From positions 186,001-250,000 of the forward strand of contig CM049988.1 of NCBI GenBank assembly GCA_016630955.3: a stretch of 64,000 nt of DNA, given 5' to 3'. Under the pieces are notes generated by a model. That model had not been told where the DNA came from, did no database searches, and was given only the letters and a program-made list of their open reading frames with translations. The translations under genes were made by a program, and so were the position numbers. The stretch is from Didymella arachidicola. Taxonomy: Eukaryota; Ascomycota; Dothideomycetes; Pleosporales; Didymellaceae. Numbering within the stretch: position 1 is the stretch's first letter; each line of letters begins with the position of its first letter. Positions 17,836 through 28,545 of the stretch are shown one piece after another.

Positions 17836-20800
17836 GGTATGTGGCTGGTTCCCATGTGTTTTCTGAGTCGGGGTATCCTAACCACTTGACTAGGTACTCG
17901 GTACTGCGTCCTTTCTTCCGTTGTTTTATTATTTTTTCGACTTCCCATTCGTCCTGGCCGTCTGCCTGGTAGTGGAAGTCTTTCTGGATTGGCGTTCTAG
18001 GGTCGGCTGGTTCCAACAGCGAGATGTGGAACACTGGATGGATCTTTGCATCCTTGGGCAGCGCAAGTCGATAGTTGACTGAGCTGATTTGTTTGGAAAT
18101 GAAAAATGGTCCGACCTTGACTTTGTCCAGTTTTTTCGTTGGTCGCCGTGTGCGTAGGTTTTTCGTAAGGAGATACACTTTATCCCCCTCCTTTAGCAGA
18201 GGCGCCGTTTTTCGTTTCTTGTTAACGTAAGAGATGCTTCGTGACTGAGCTTTGGCGATGTTATCGAGCGATTTTCTGTGTACTTCCTTCAGTGCTTCGA
18301 CGGAGTTAATCGCTGATTCCGTTTGAATGTTACTGTCCAATGATCTGGTAAAGAGATTTGGGTGTCTCCCGTGGTTTGCGAAGAACGGCGTTACGCCTGT
18401 TGCTTCTGACAATTTGTTGTTGTACGCGATTTGTGCCATAGGTAGCAGTGAAACCCAGTTGTCTTGCTGCTGGTTGCAGTAGATGCGGAGGTACGTCTCC
18501 ATTGTTTGGTTTACTCGTTCTGTTTGGCCATCCGTCTGCGGATGATACGCGGTTGACAGTTTTTTCTTGGTACCAATGGCTGCTAACAGCGTGGTCCAGT
18601 AGTTCGATGTAAACAACTTGTCTCTATCGCTGATGATTGATTCGGAAATGCCGTGGTGTCGAACAATCCTATCCAGGTACACTCGTGCGAGCTGCTCTGC
18701 AGTGTAGCTGTGGCGGAAAGGCACAAACTCAGCGGCTTTCGTGAATCGATCGACCACAACGAAGATTGAGTCGTAGGTGTATCCTGTTACAGGATCCTTG
18801 GAGACAGGTAGCTGTGTAACGAAATCCATCGTGATGTTCGTCCATGGTGCCGTTGGCGGCTCCATTGCCTGTGCTTCTCCATACTTGGCGTGCGTGCTGT
18901 GTTTGTTCTGCTGGCAGCTTACGCAATTCTTGATGAACTTGGCGACCTTGTCGCGCATGTTCGGGAACTCGTAATGTCTCTTGATGAGTTCCATTGTTCT
19001 GGTGATACCGGGGTGTCCATGAAGCGGGTCGTCGTGGTGACTGCTTATGACTTCTTCCTCCAGTTCCTCTGGTACCTGTGATGGTACATGATGCTCTTGG
19101 CGTACTAGCATCATATTGTTGAGCTGCTGGGATGGTCCTAACGATCCGTCGCTATTAACGCCAAGAATCGCCGATTCGTTGATCGTCTTGGATCCTGCGA
19201 GGTCGTGTCGTCGACTGAGCGCGTCGGCTCTACCGTTGTCCTTCCCTGGTGTATAGAGGATCTTGAACTTATATTGTCCGAGGGTCTCGGACCATCGTAC
19301 TTGTCGTCTGTTCAATACCTTTGTTGTCGTGAAGTGTACCAGGTTTTTGTGATCCGTGTAGATCGTAAGCTCCGAACAGCTTTCAGCGTAGACTCGCCAA
19401 TGTTCTAGGGCAGATACGATCGCGAGTAATTCCTTGTCGTGTACGTCGTATCGTTCTTCGGGTCCTGAGAACTTGCGTGAATAGTAGGCAATCGGGTGCC
19501 ATTGACCATCTCGTTCCTGTGTGATGCATGCTCCTAACGCCAGATCTGAGGCATCTGTTTCCATTCGTAGCGGTTCTCCGCTCCTGAACGTAACCAACGT
19601 GGGTGGATCTATACAAGCCTGTTTCAACTTTTCAAAAGCTTTGTCCTGATCCTCGCCCCACTTAAAGGGTGTGTCCTTCCGCGTAAGTTTCGTGAGCGGC
19701 AAGGCCTTCGTGGAGTAATCCTTGATGAAGCGTCGGTTGAAGTTGACAAACCCAAGGAATTCTTGAATGTTCTTGACGGTTTTGGGTGTTGGCCAATCTT
19801 TTACAACCTGAATCTTTTCTTGGCTCATCTTGACTCCGTATCGTCCTACTACAAACCCTAGGAACTCGACTTCCTCCTTGTGCCATTCGCATTTCTCGGG
19901 TTTCAAGCGTAGGTGCGCTGCTCCTAGGCAGACAAGCACTTGTCGTACGTGTTCGACATGCTCTTCTAGTGTCTTACTGTACACTAGGATGTCATCGAGG
20001 TACGCTACCACGGTAATGTCCAAGTGTGCCCTCAGCACGTTGTTGATTAGGGCTTGACATGTCGCTGGTGCGTTGGTGAGCCCGAATGGCATAACCAAAT
20101 ACTCGTAATGACCATAACGGGTTCTAAACGCCGTCTTCCATTCTTCGCCTTCCTTCATGCGGATGAGGTTGTACGCCCCTCTTAAATCTAACGCAGTGAA
20201 GTACTGTGCTCCGGCTAACCGATCCTGAAGTTCGCTGATGTTCGGTAGCGGGTAACGATTTTTGATCGTGATATCGTTGAGCTTTCGGTAATCGATGCAA
20301 GGTCGTAACTTGCCATCTTTCTTTGGCACGAATAGAACGGGAAATCCCGCTGGGGATTCTGATTCTCGAATGAATCCTTTGTCGAGGTTCTCCTTAAGGT
20401 AGTTGCGCAGCTCCTCAAGTTCCTTTTCCGACATCTGGTATATGGGCCCGAATGGGGGCTTCTTGCCTGGCTCGAGCTTAATCTCGTGGTCCCATTCTTG
20501 GTGCTGCGGTAGTGCTTTCGCAGTCTTCTCATCGCGGAAGAGGTCTATAAACTCTCTGTATTCGTCCGGGATGTCAGGAGTTGTACTGTCCTCCTTTACC
20601 GTCGCTTTGTGATCCAGGGGCTGGTTGGTATCTGCACGGTCGACCGCTCTATCTTGGCGCGTCTTGTTCGAAGAGATGTTGTTGATCTCCTTCTCATCCA
20701 CCAGCTGCGTCGTGAGCTGCGCGGGTCGCTGTCCGGGTGTACCTGATCCGTGACACTTGAGCGTTATTCGCTGGTTCTTCCAGTCGATCCATGGATTGTG

Positions 20801-21283
20801 CTCTCTCAACCAAGGAAGTCCTAATATGATATCGTGGGCGGCCGTTCCCAGAACATCTAGGTCTATTAATTCCTCGTGGTTGAATACTTTCAGACGTCGC
20901 TGTACCACTTCGTGGGTCACAGTCGACTCTCCTGGCATTGGTTCTCCGTTGGCTACTCGTAAAGGGTATGGTTCCTCCTTTCTTCGCTTCTGCAAGCCTG
21001 CTTGCGCGATAGCGGATTGAGACACATAGTTGCTTTGTGCTCCTGAGTCCAACAATGCCGTCATCCTGGTGCCTTCTAGCACGACAGGGAATTTGATGAG
21101 GGACTGGGCCTCATTGGAATCCTGACGTCGATTCCGGTAGCCCTGGACTGTGTTGAGTGAAAGCTCTCGTCCAGGTCGTCCTTGGCGTCTGTTTGCCATA
21201 TGTCTAAAAAAGACTCGTCCTGGGGCATAAAACCGCTCAGGCGTTTTAGTGTCTCGTGGTTCCTGCACTTCGGATGGAAACAC
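17723..21283 (-). CDS. pol: Pol polyprotein of gypsy copy C
   Basis: About 1,186 codons with intact PR (DSGAQ), RT (YLDD), RNase H, integrase (HHCC, DDE) and chromodomain. The chromodomain starts EKIIKQRKKGRSTEYL and is followed by a Ser/Pro/Ala/Arg-rich tail (ASQALPRSGPASSP) absent from A and different from B and D. Sequence upstream of the chromodomain is nearly identical to the other copies. Pol is reached by a -1 shift at 21205-21211. Confidence 0.95.
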   Translation of the reverse strand: MFPSEVQEPRDTKTPERFYAPGRVFFRHMANRRQGRPGRELSLNTVQGYRNRRQDSNEAQSLIKFPVVLEGTRMTALLDSGAQSNYVSQSAIAQAGLQKRRKEEPYPLRVANGEPMPGESTVTHEVVQRRLKVFNHEELIDLDVLGTAAHDIILGLPWLREHNPWIDWKNQRITLKCHGSGTPGQRPAQLTTQLVDEKEINNISSNKTRQDRAVDRADTNQPLDHKATVKEDSTTPDIPDEYREFIDLFRDEKTAKALPQHQEWDHEIKLEPGKKPPFGPIYQMSEKELEELRNYLKENLDKGFIRESESPAGFPVLFVPKKDGKLRPCIDYRKLNDITIKNRYPLPNISELQDRLAGAQYFTALDLRGAYNLIRMKEGEEWKTAFRTRYGHYEYLVMPFGLTNAPATCQALINNVLRAHLDITVVAYLDDILVYSKTLEEHVEHVRQVLVCLGAAHLRLKPEKCEWHKEEVEFLGFVVGRYGVKMSQEKIQVVKDWPTPKTVKNIQEFLGFVNFNRRFIKDYSTKALPLTKLTRKDTPFKWGEDQDKAFEKLKQACIDPPTLVTFRSGEPLRMETDASDLALGACITQERDGQWHPIAYYSRKFSGPEERYDVHDKELLAIVSALEHWRVYAESCSELTIYTDHKNLVHFTTTKVLNRRQVRWSETLGQYKFKILYTPGKDNGRADALSRRHDLAGSKTINESAILGVNSDGSLGPSQQLNNMMLVRQEHHVPSQVPEELEEEVISSHHDDPLHGHPGITRTMELIKRHYEFPNMRDKVAKFIKNCVSCQQNKHSTHAKYGEAQAMEPPTAPWTNITMDFVTQLPVSKDPVTGYTYDSIFVVVDRFTKAAEFVPFRHSYTAEQLARVYLDRIVRHHGISESIISDRDKLFTSNYWTTLLAAIGTKKKLSTAYHPQTDGQTERVNQTMETYLRIYCNQQQDNWVSLLPMAQIAYNNKLSEATGVTPFFANHGRHPNLFTRSLDSNIQTESAINSVEALKEVHRKSLDNIAKAQSRSISYVNKKRKTAPLLKEGDKVYLLTKNLRTRRPTKKLDKVKVGPFFISKQISSVNYRLALPKDAKIHPVFHISLLEPADPRTPIQKDFHYQADGQDEWEVEKIIKQRKKGRSTEYLVKWLGYPDSENTWEPATYLTNCQQMLKEFEQASQALPRSGPASSPAASPQRRPRY

Positions 21284-23328
21284 TCAGCCCATTCGTGGCC
21301 GTAGCACCTCTCGTTTTGTACCATGTGCATGTTGAATATGTCTTCCACACATTCAATTCCTGGAAAGTGGAGATTCGTGCGCTTATCCCACAAGTGTTCT
21401 GCGCAATACGTATCCATACATTCCCACCAGTATTCCTCGCAGCCCTCGGGCTTACTCGGAAACCATTCACTGTCCAGTTTGTACTGTCTGTGGTCTTCGC
21501 AGGCTTCGTGGTAGCACTGCGTAGGTGGTAGTCGAGAATGGTACGGGTTTCGAATATCCTGGAACAGCTTCGACGTATAGCTCGACGTTGGCAAAGCGGG
21601 CTGTCGGTCGAAGTCGGGTTCGTCTCGACTTCGAGCGTATAAGTTGTAGTCGTCCAGCTGTTGCTGAGTTGCAGAGTTGCTTTCTTTCCAGCGGATAAAG
21701 TCTTCCGTGTGCCATTCCTTGTTGGTTTTCTGTGCGTTGGCTACCTGTTGGTCGAATCTCTCAAGTGCTTCGGGGTCACCGAGCAAGTACCGTCTTGACC
21801 GTTGAATATTTTCTTCCGTCATCCAATCACGGACAGACTCGACATCCTGTAGGCTTGGTGTCTGGATAGTGACGGAGGACGCTTCTCCCTTGTGCTCTGG
21901 GATGTTGTTGACGATGGTCAAGTTTATCGTTGGTGCTTTGGGTCCTCGGAAAGCAGGAGTCTGGGTGGATTGGTCGCGCGAGACCATCATGTCCTGACTA
22001 TGTTGCGCTCTGTCGCATACAATTAAACGTTTCCCTTCCTTTGAATAGTACTTGTCGTTGAGCCGGAAAAAGGAATCGTAGTATCGTTTGCCGACAATAA
22101 TGTTGCCGTCCTTGGTATCGCACTCTACCACATGGTATCGGCGGGGATCGTTGTCGATCCATTCCATTTTAGGGTAGGGTGTTGGTGACCGGATTTGCTT
22201 GCTTGGAGCATCCTCATCGGACTCCTCGATGTAGTCGTTGTCGAGTCCGGAAGTGGGGTCTTCTATGAGACGTCCCATCTCATTAGTAACGACCTCCCAC
22301 TCTTGGTCGCCGCTGTCGTCATGAGCCAGCATGTTCAGCTGCCTGGTTACTTTGTTCTTCATGCGACAGTCGCGGGCGTAGTGGCCTGTCTTGCCACAGC
22401 CGTAACAAGTCACTGAAGACTTATCACCGCGGTTATTACTACCCTTCTTTTTCTCATTCCATCGTTCAGGTCCTTTGTTAATGTTGGAGAGGTCCATTGC
22501 TGCAGGACCGTAGTATCCACTGTTCGTATCGTTGTGGACACGGCGTCCCATGTTGGCTTGGTAAAGGCCACCACGTTGACCACGGCGGTAGTTGTTGTTG
22601 CGCCACTGGTTGCGTGGGACCTGGGGTGGGCGAGTGACTTGAGTCACGGCTCGCACACGAGGGTCCTCTCTTAATTCTTGTTGAAGGTCGTAGAGCTTGA
22701 CGTCGATACTAATCGCTTCGTTCACTAGTGCGTCGAAGGTATCGGTGGCTGCGGCAGTCCGCATGAGCTCTTCTTTGACCTTGGGCTTAAGGCCTTGTTT
22801 GAACATGGTCATCAGCGCAACGTCGTCCCAGCCGGTGAACGTAGCTACTTGCTGAAACTTGGCAGCGTAGTCGGCGGCGGACGCAGTTTGTCTGATGCGC
22901 TGAATCTCACGTCGGGCGATGGTTGGTTCGTTGTGTACTCCAAATACTTGGCGAATCTGTTCCTTGAACAGATCGAAGTCTTCGATCCATGGGTCGATGT
23001 CTGCTGAGTTGCTTGCTCCGTCGTGGTAACGGCGAATAAAGGGTTTGATCCAAGTGAACGCGCGATCCTTCATAAACGTACTCACAAAAGTGACACGTTT
23101 CTCCTCTGGGATGCGTTCTCCTTGGAACATGAAAAACAGATCGAACTTCATGAGCCAGTCTTCCAGCTTGTCGCGAGTGCCATCAAAGGCCTCGGGTTTA
23201 GCCACTGGGTAAACACTGGTAGGGGCAGGCGTCGCTGCCTCCTCGTCCATGTCGAGATCGTCATCAGCCGTACGGCGTGATGCGTTGGAGTTGCTTGGGG
23301 TAGCACGGGATCCTGAGGTAGTACTCAT
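21076..23328 (-). CDS. gag: Gag protein of gypsy copy C
   Basis: 750 residues from the ATG at 23328, with the same layout as copy B: capsid, Arg/Gly linker, CCHC knuckle, acidic Cys/His/Trp-rich C-terminus. In the variable patch it has the B-like GKRYYDSFFRLNDK, while the neighbouring WIDNDPRRYHVVECDTKDG is closer to A, so the gene is a mosaic. No frameshift or stop is seen. Confidence 0.95.
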   Translation of the reverse strand: MSTTSGSRATPSNSNASRRTADDDLDMDEEAATPAPTSVYPVAKPEAFDGTRDKLEDWLMKFDLFFMFQGERIPEEKRVTFVSTFMKDRAFTWIKPFIRRYHDGASNSADIDPWIEDFDLFKEQIRQVFGVHNEPTIARREIQRIRQTASAADYAAKFQQVATFTGWDDVALMTMFKQGLKPKVKEELMRTAAATDTFDALVNEAISIDVKLYDLQQELREDPRVRAVTQVTRPPQVPRNQWRNNNYRRGQRGGLYQANMGRRVHNDTNSGYYGPAAMDLSNINKGPERWNEKKKGSNNRGDKSSVTCYGCGKTGHYARDCRMKNKVTRQLNMLAHDDSGDQEWEVVTNEMGRLIEDPTSGLDNDYIEESDEDAPSKQIRSPTPYPKMEWIDNDPRRYHVVECDTKDGNIIVGKRYYDSFFRLNDKYYSKEGKRLIVCDRAQHSQDMMVSRDQSTQTPAFRGPKAPTINLTIVNNIPEHKGEASSVTIQTPSLQDVESVRDWMTEENIQRSRRYLLGDPEALERFDQQVANAQKTNKEWHTEDFIRWKESNSATQQQLDDYNLYARSRDEPDFDRQPALPTSSYTSKLFQDIRNPYHSRLPPTQCYHEACEDHRQYKLDSEWFPSKPEGCEEYWWECMDTYCAEHLWDKRTNLHFPGIECVEDIFNMHMVQNERCYGHEWAECFHPKCRNHETLKRLSGFMPQDESFLDIWQTDAKDDLDESFHSTQSRATGIDVRIPMRPSPSSNSLSC
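21205..21211 (-). promoter_or_regulatory. Predicted -1 ribosomal frameshift heptamer, copy C
   Basis: T TTT TTA in the Gag frame, at the same position in the gene as in A and B. Confidence 0.65.
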
Positions 23329-23335
23329 CTTGGGG

Positions 23336-23343
23336 GTGTTCAA
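23336..23343 (-). other. Self-priming site of copy C
   Basis: TTGAACAC on the element strand, two bases inside the 5' LTR, complementary to GTGTTCAA in the R region. Confidence 0.42.
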
Positions 23344-23345
23344 AA

Positions 23346-23862
23346 TGTTGAAGTCGTACTTTAAGCAAAGCTCGTAAGCACTAATTCTATTGGTTCTCGG
23401 GGATGAGTACGGTGACAGGAAGCCGAAGGGGTTGGTTGCAATAAGGTGTACAGATACGATCTGTCAGTCTTGAGAGCAGGGTAACGATGAGTAGTACAGA
23501 GTAGACTGTCTAGCTCGAAGGTTGGGTTTGAGATCCAAAGACAAACTTGATAACTTAGGTTGAACACGAACTATAAGGGTTGTGTTCCTATATGCTATAT
23601 ACTAAAGAGATATGCAGTGTGCTCAGTACCTGTAAGGTACTGATCATACTGATCGTTGATCTCACTGATCACTGATCGCACTGAGCACTGATCACACCGA
23701 TCATTGCCAAGACTTTTGATCAGTGTCACGTGACGTGATGTCGTTCGCAGAGTCGAAGCGTTGCCCTGTCTTTCCTTGTAGTTGCCCATGCTGCCAACTC
23801 CTGCTGTGCCGTACTGGGGTGTAATACTCGTTGTGATCCTTCGTGTTCCGCGGATCGTAACA
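23346..23862 (-). repeat. 5' LTR of copy C (U3 type C)
   Basis: 517 bp with the TGATC array. It ends TGTTACGATCC on the element strand and is followed by TSD GGGAG. Confidence 0.95.
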
Positions 23863-24244
23863 GGGAGCTATCCTATTATATAAGCTTATGCTAGTATAAA
23901 AATAGATCTATAAGCTTAAAGCAGCTACTAAGGCTGCTATATAACGTAAATTGCATAAAAAGAAGTAAATTTAGAAGGGAGAATCCCTTCTAGTTAAGAA
24001 AGGCTAGCGGCTAGTAGCTCTAGCAGAATTTAGGGCGCGTTATAATAGAAAGAAGATAAAGAAGTAGGTGTGTGCTAAAGGAGGTAAACTATCCTAACAA
24101 CGCTGTAGATAGTGTAGAGAGGGTAGATATAATATATAAATATGCAAGAGTAAAGTAAAAGTAGTCTCTAAGTAATATTATAACCTATTCTACCTTATAT
24201 AGGGCTAGAGTGTAGTGTTTTATACTATAATAGGGTAAGGTTTA
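23863..24244 (+). pseudogene. Fot transposase C-terminal relic, moderately RIPped
   Basis: GC-poor remains of the transposase C-terminus (basic stretch, then a degenerate zinc-knuckle region). It is the same segment that survives with higher GC at 49900-50190. It is interrupted by the solo LTR at 24245. Confidence 0.6.
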
Positions 24245-24722
24245 TGTTACGATCTCCGAAAGAACAGGTACTGATAGGAAGCGGGGCATCGCTTAGGGCG
24301 ACAGCGTGTCACGTGTCACGTGACTGACCACCTCGCCAAGCTCGACCACCCGCGATGGCTCGACCACCTGCGATGGCTCGACCACCTGCAATGGTTCGAC
24401 CACCTGCGATGGCTTAACCACCTAAGGTGGCTTAAGTATTAGCAACATGCACACAGAATTCCCTTAGTATATATTTAGTAGGAACACAACTCTTACAGTG
24501 TGTGTTCAATCCTAAGTTAAAGTTTGTCTTTGGATCTCAAACCCAACCTTCGAGCTAGACAGTCTACTCTGTACTACTCATCGTTACCCTGCTCTCAAGA
24601 CTGACAGATCGTATCTGTACACCTTATTGCAACCAACCCCCTCGGCTTCCTGTCACCGTACTCATCCCCGAGAACCAATAGAATTAGTGCTTACGAGCTT
24701 TGCTTAAAGTACGACTTCAACA
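24245..24722 (+). repeat. Solo LTR, U3 type F, TSD GTTTA
   Basis: 478 bp with perfect GTTTA flanks. U3 carries four to five tandem copies of an 18-bp unit close to GACCACCTGCGATGGCTC, after GTCACGTGAC and GCCAAG. Confidence 0.92.
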
Positions 24723-25337
24723 GTTTAGTAGAGTCTTAGTAAAAGTAGGTAACTTACCTATATAGGCAGCTTGCCTATAAGGTATATTATTTAACTAGAT
24801 TAACTATATTATAATATAAAAGTTCTTTCTATACTTTATAGCAGCTTATAAGAAAGCTATTACCTCTAGTAATATTTAAGGAAGGTTCTAAGAGGCTAGA
24901 TTAGCTCTCTTTACTCTAGATTACATTATATTAGCTCTAGATATAAAGCTACACACTCTATTACTATTCTAAAATAGTCTACTTTAGTAGTTATAAACTC
25001 TAAGCAATACTCTAGAATTTAGATTATAATTAATACTTATAAAAAAAAAAATTCAGATATATATTAATAGTTTACTAATCTCTATAGTTAAAGCGTTTAA
25101 GAAAGTCTTAAAGGGGGTAGTAATTATTATATATAAGCTAGTTTTAGTATAATAGAAGATTACTAAGCTTTAAGTAGCTAATAAAGCTACTACGTAATAT
25201 AAATCATATAAAAGAAAGTATATTTAAGCTAAGAGAAGCCTTATAGTTAAAAAGAGCTAGTAGATAGCTACTCTATAGAAGTTTAGCACGTATATTAATA
25301 GTAAAAAGGTAAAGAAGTAGGTATATGCTAAAGGAGG
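24723..25337. pseudogene. RIPped Fot relics with a degenerate terminal repeat
   Basis: Starts with a RIPped Fot end (GTAGGTAACTTACC...TATAGGCAGCTTGCC, doubled subterminal repeat at about 24745-24785). Further AT-rich transposase relics and an A-run (25030-25040) follow. No frames survive. Confidence 0.55.
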
Positions 25338-25854
25338 TGTTACGATCCGCGGAACACGAAGGATCACAACGAGTATTACACCCCAGTACGGCACAGCAGG
25401 AGTTGGCAGCATGGGCAACTACAAGGAAAGACAGGGCAACGCTTCGACTCTGCGAACGACATCACGTCACGTGACACTGATCAAAAGTCTTGGCAATGAT
25501 CGGTGTGATCAGTGCTCAGTGCGATCAGTGATCAGTGAGATCAACGATCAGTATGATCAGTACCTTACAGGTACTGAGCACACTGCATATCTCTTTAGTA
25601 TATAGCATATAGGAACACAACCCTTATAGTTCGTGTTCAACCTAAGTTATCAAGTTTGTCTTTGGATCTCAAACCCAACCTTCGAGCTAGACAGTCTACT
25701 CTGTACTACTCATCGTTACCCTGCTCTCAAGACTGACAGATCGTATCTGTACACCTTATTGCAACCAACCCCTTCGGCTTCCTGTCACCGTACTCATCCC
25801 CGAGAACCAATAGAATTAGTGCTTACGAGCTTTGCTTAAAGTACGACTTCAACA
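25338..25854 (+). repeat. Solo LTR, U3 type C, TSD GGAGG
   Basis: 517 bp with the same TGATC array as copy C and perfect GGAGG at 25333-25337 and 25855-25859. Copy D lies 6 bases downstream. Confidence 0.94.
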
Positions 25855-25860
25855 GGAGGT

Positions 25861-26340
25861 TGTTACGATCTCCGAGTTGCGAGGTACTGATAGGAAGCGG
25901 GGCATCGCTAAGGATGACAGCGTGTCACCAATCACGGGACTCCGGGATGGCATCCCGCCAAGACGTGACCTCCGGGATGGCATGACCTCCGGGGATGGCA
26001 TGACCTCCGGGGATGGCACGACCTCCGGGATGGCAAGACCTCCGGGGATGGCACAACCCTTGGGATGACCTCCATTACCTTCACTATATAATCTAGTAGG
26101 AACACAACTCTTACAGTTCGTGTTCAATCCTAAGTTAAAGTTTGTCTTTGGATCTCAAACCCAACCTTCGAGCTAGACAGTCTACTCTGTACTACTCATC
26201 GTTACCCTGCTCTCAAGACTGACAGATCGTATCTGTACACCTTATTGCAACCGACCCCTTCGGCTTCCTGTCACCGTACTCATCCCCGAGAACCAATAGA
26301 ATTAGTGCTTACGAGCTTTGCTTAAAGTACGACTTCAACA
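25861..26340 (+). repeat. 5' LTR of copy D (U3 type D)
   Basis: 480 bp. U3 holds about six tandem units close to GACCTCCGGGGATGGCAT. The E-box is degenerate (TCACCAATCACGGGAC), but GCCAAGA remains. A TATATAA box and the shared R/U5 follow. Confidence 0.94.
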
Positions 26341-26357
26341 TTTTGAACACCCCCAAG

Positions 26358-28545
26358 ATGAGTACTACCTCAGGATCCCGTGCTACCCCAAGCAACTCCA
26401 ACGCATCACGCCGTACGGCTGATGACGATCTCGACATGGACGAGGAGGCAGCGGCGCCTGCCCCTACCAGTGTTTACCCAGTGGCTAAACCCGAGGCCTT
26501 TGATGGCACTCGCGACAAGCTGGAAGACTGGCTCATGAAGTTCGATCTGTTTTTCATGTTCCAAGGAGAACGCATCCCAGAGGAGAAGCGTGTCACTTTT
26601 GTGAGTACGTTTATGAAGGATCGCGCGTTCACTTGGATCAAACCCTTTATTCGCCGTTACCACGACGGAGCAAGCAACTCAGCAGACATCGACCCATGGA
26701 TCGAAGACTTCGATCTGTTCAAGGAACAGATTCGCCAAGTATTTGGAGTACACAACGAACCAACCATCGCCCGACGCGAGATTCAGCGCATCCGACAAAC
26801 TGCGTCCGCCGCCGACTACGCTGCTAAGTTTCAGCAAGTAGCTACGTTCACCGGCTGGGACGACGTTGCGTTGATGACCATGTTCAAACAAGGCCTTAAG
26901 CCCAAGGTCAAGGAAGAGCTCATGCGGACTGCCGCAGCTACCGATACCTTCGACGCACTAGTAAACGAAGCGATCAGTATCGACGTCAAGCTCTACGACC
27001 TTCAACAAGAATTAAGAGAGGACCCTCGTGCGCGAGCCGTGACTCAAGTCGCTCGCCCACCCCAGGCTCCACGCAACCAATGGCGCAACAACAACTACCG
27101 CCGTGGCCAACGTGGCGGCCCTTACCAAGCCAACATGGGACGCCGTGTCCACAACGATACGAACAGTGGATACTACGGTCCTGCAGCAATGGACCTCTCC
27201 AACATTAACAAAGGACCTGAACGATGGAATGAGAAAAAGAAGGGTAGTAACAACCGCGGTGATAAGTCTTCAGTGACTTGTTACGGCTGTGGCAAGACAG
27301 GCCACTACGCCCGCGACTGTCGCATGAAGAACAAAGTGACCAGACAGCTGAACATGCTGGCTCATGACGACAGCGGCGACCAAGAGTGGGAGGTCGTTAC
27401 TAATGAGATGGGACGTCTCATGGAAGACCCCACTTCCGGACTCGACAACGACTACATCGAGGAGTCCGATGAGGATGCTCTAAGCAAGCAAATCCGGTCA
27501 CCAACACCCTACCCTAAAAATGGAATGGATCGACAACGATCCCCGCCGATACCATGTGGTAGAGTGCGATACCCAGGACGACAGCATTGTTGTTGGCAAA
27601 CGATACTACGATGCCATCTACAAGTATGGCGACAAGTACTATTCAAAGGAAGGGAAACGTTTAATTGTATGCGACAAAACGCAACATAGTCAGGACATGA
27701 TGGTCTCGCGCGACCAATCCACCCAGACTCCTGTCTTCCAAGAACCTCAAGTACCAACGATAAACTTGACCATTGTCAACAACATCCCAGAGCACAAGGG
27801 AGAAGCGTCATCCGTTTCTATCCAGACACCAAGCCTACAGGATGTCGAGTCTGTCCGCGATTGGATGACGGAAGAAAATATTCAACGGTCAAGACGGTAC
27901 TTGCTCGGTGACCCCGAAGCACTTAAGAGATTCGACCAACAGGTAGCCAATGCACAGAAAACCAACAAAGAATGGCACACGGAAGACTTTATCCGCTGGA
28001 AAGAAAGCAACTCTGCAACTCAGCAACAGCTGGACGACTACAACTTATACGCTCGAAGTCGAGACGAACCCGACTTCGACCGACAGCCCGCTTTGCCAAC
28101 GCCGAGCTATACGTTGAAGCTGTTCCAGGATATTCGAAACCCGTACCATCCTCGACTACCACCTACGCAGTGCTACCACGAAGCCTGCGAAGACCACAGA
28201 CAGTACAAACTGGACAGTGGATGGTTTCCAAGTAAGCCCGAGGGCTGCGAGGAATACTGGTGGGAATGTACGGATACCTATTGCGCAGAGCACTTGTGGG
28301 ATAAACGCACGAATCTCCACTTTCCAAGAATTGAATGTGTGGAAGACATATTCAACATGCACATGGTCCAAAACGAGAGGTGCTACGGCCAAGAATGGGC
28401 TGAGTGCTTCCATCCGAAGTGCAGGAACCACGAGACGCTAAAACGCCTGAGCGGTTTTATGCCCCAGGACGAGTCTTTTTTAGACATATGGCAAACAGAC
28501 GCCAAGGACAACCCGGACGAGAGCTTTTTCTCAACGACGAGTAGC
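26358..28545 (+). pseudogene. gag: gag of copy D, first part, frameshifted
   Basis: Begins normally (capsid, CCHC knuckle) from the ATG at 26358. An extra A in the run at about 27514-27518 (CCTAAAAATGG against CCTAAAATGG in A) shifts the frame. The correct frame resumes from 27520 and continues to SFFST at about 28535, where chimeric sequence starts. The region 27530-27690 is A-like (GKRYYDAIYKYGDK) and then B/C-like (YYSKEGKRL). Confidence 0.88.
28476..28482 (+). promoter_or_regulatory. Frameshift heptamer, copy D, first gag 3' copy
   Basis: T TTT TTA, duplicated at 29628-29634 by the internal duplication. Only the second copy is followed by pol. Confidence 0.5.

Larger units (their letters stand above)
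16645..23862 (-). mobile_element. Ty3/gypsy chromovirus, copy C, complete (TSD GGGAG)
   Basis: 7,218 bp with two 517-bp LTRs and perfect GGGAG at 16640-16644 and 23863-23867. The LTRs look identical where I compared them. Gag and Pol are open and the antisense ORF is full length, making this the best candidate for an active copy in the window. Confidence 0.97.

Noticed and set aside
25920..26075. Tandem repeats in U3 type D as a CRISPR-like array or minisatellite
   Set aside because: Units are contiguous with no spacers, lie in an LTR of a eukaryotic retroelement and have type-specific counterparts in other LTRs.
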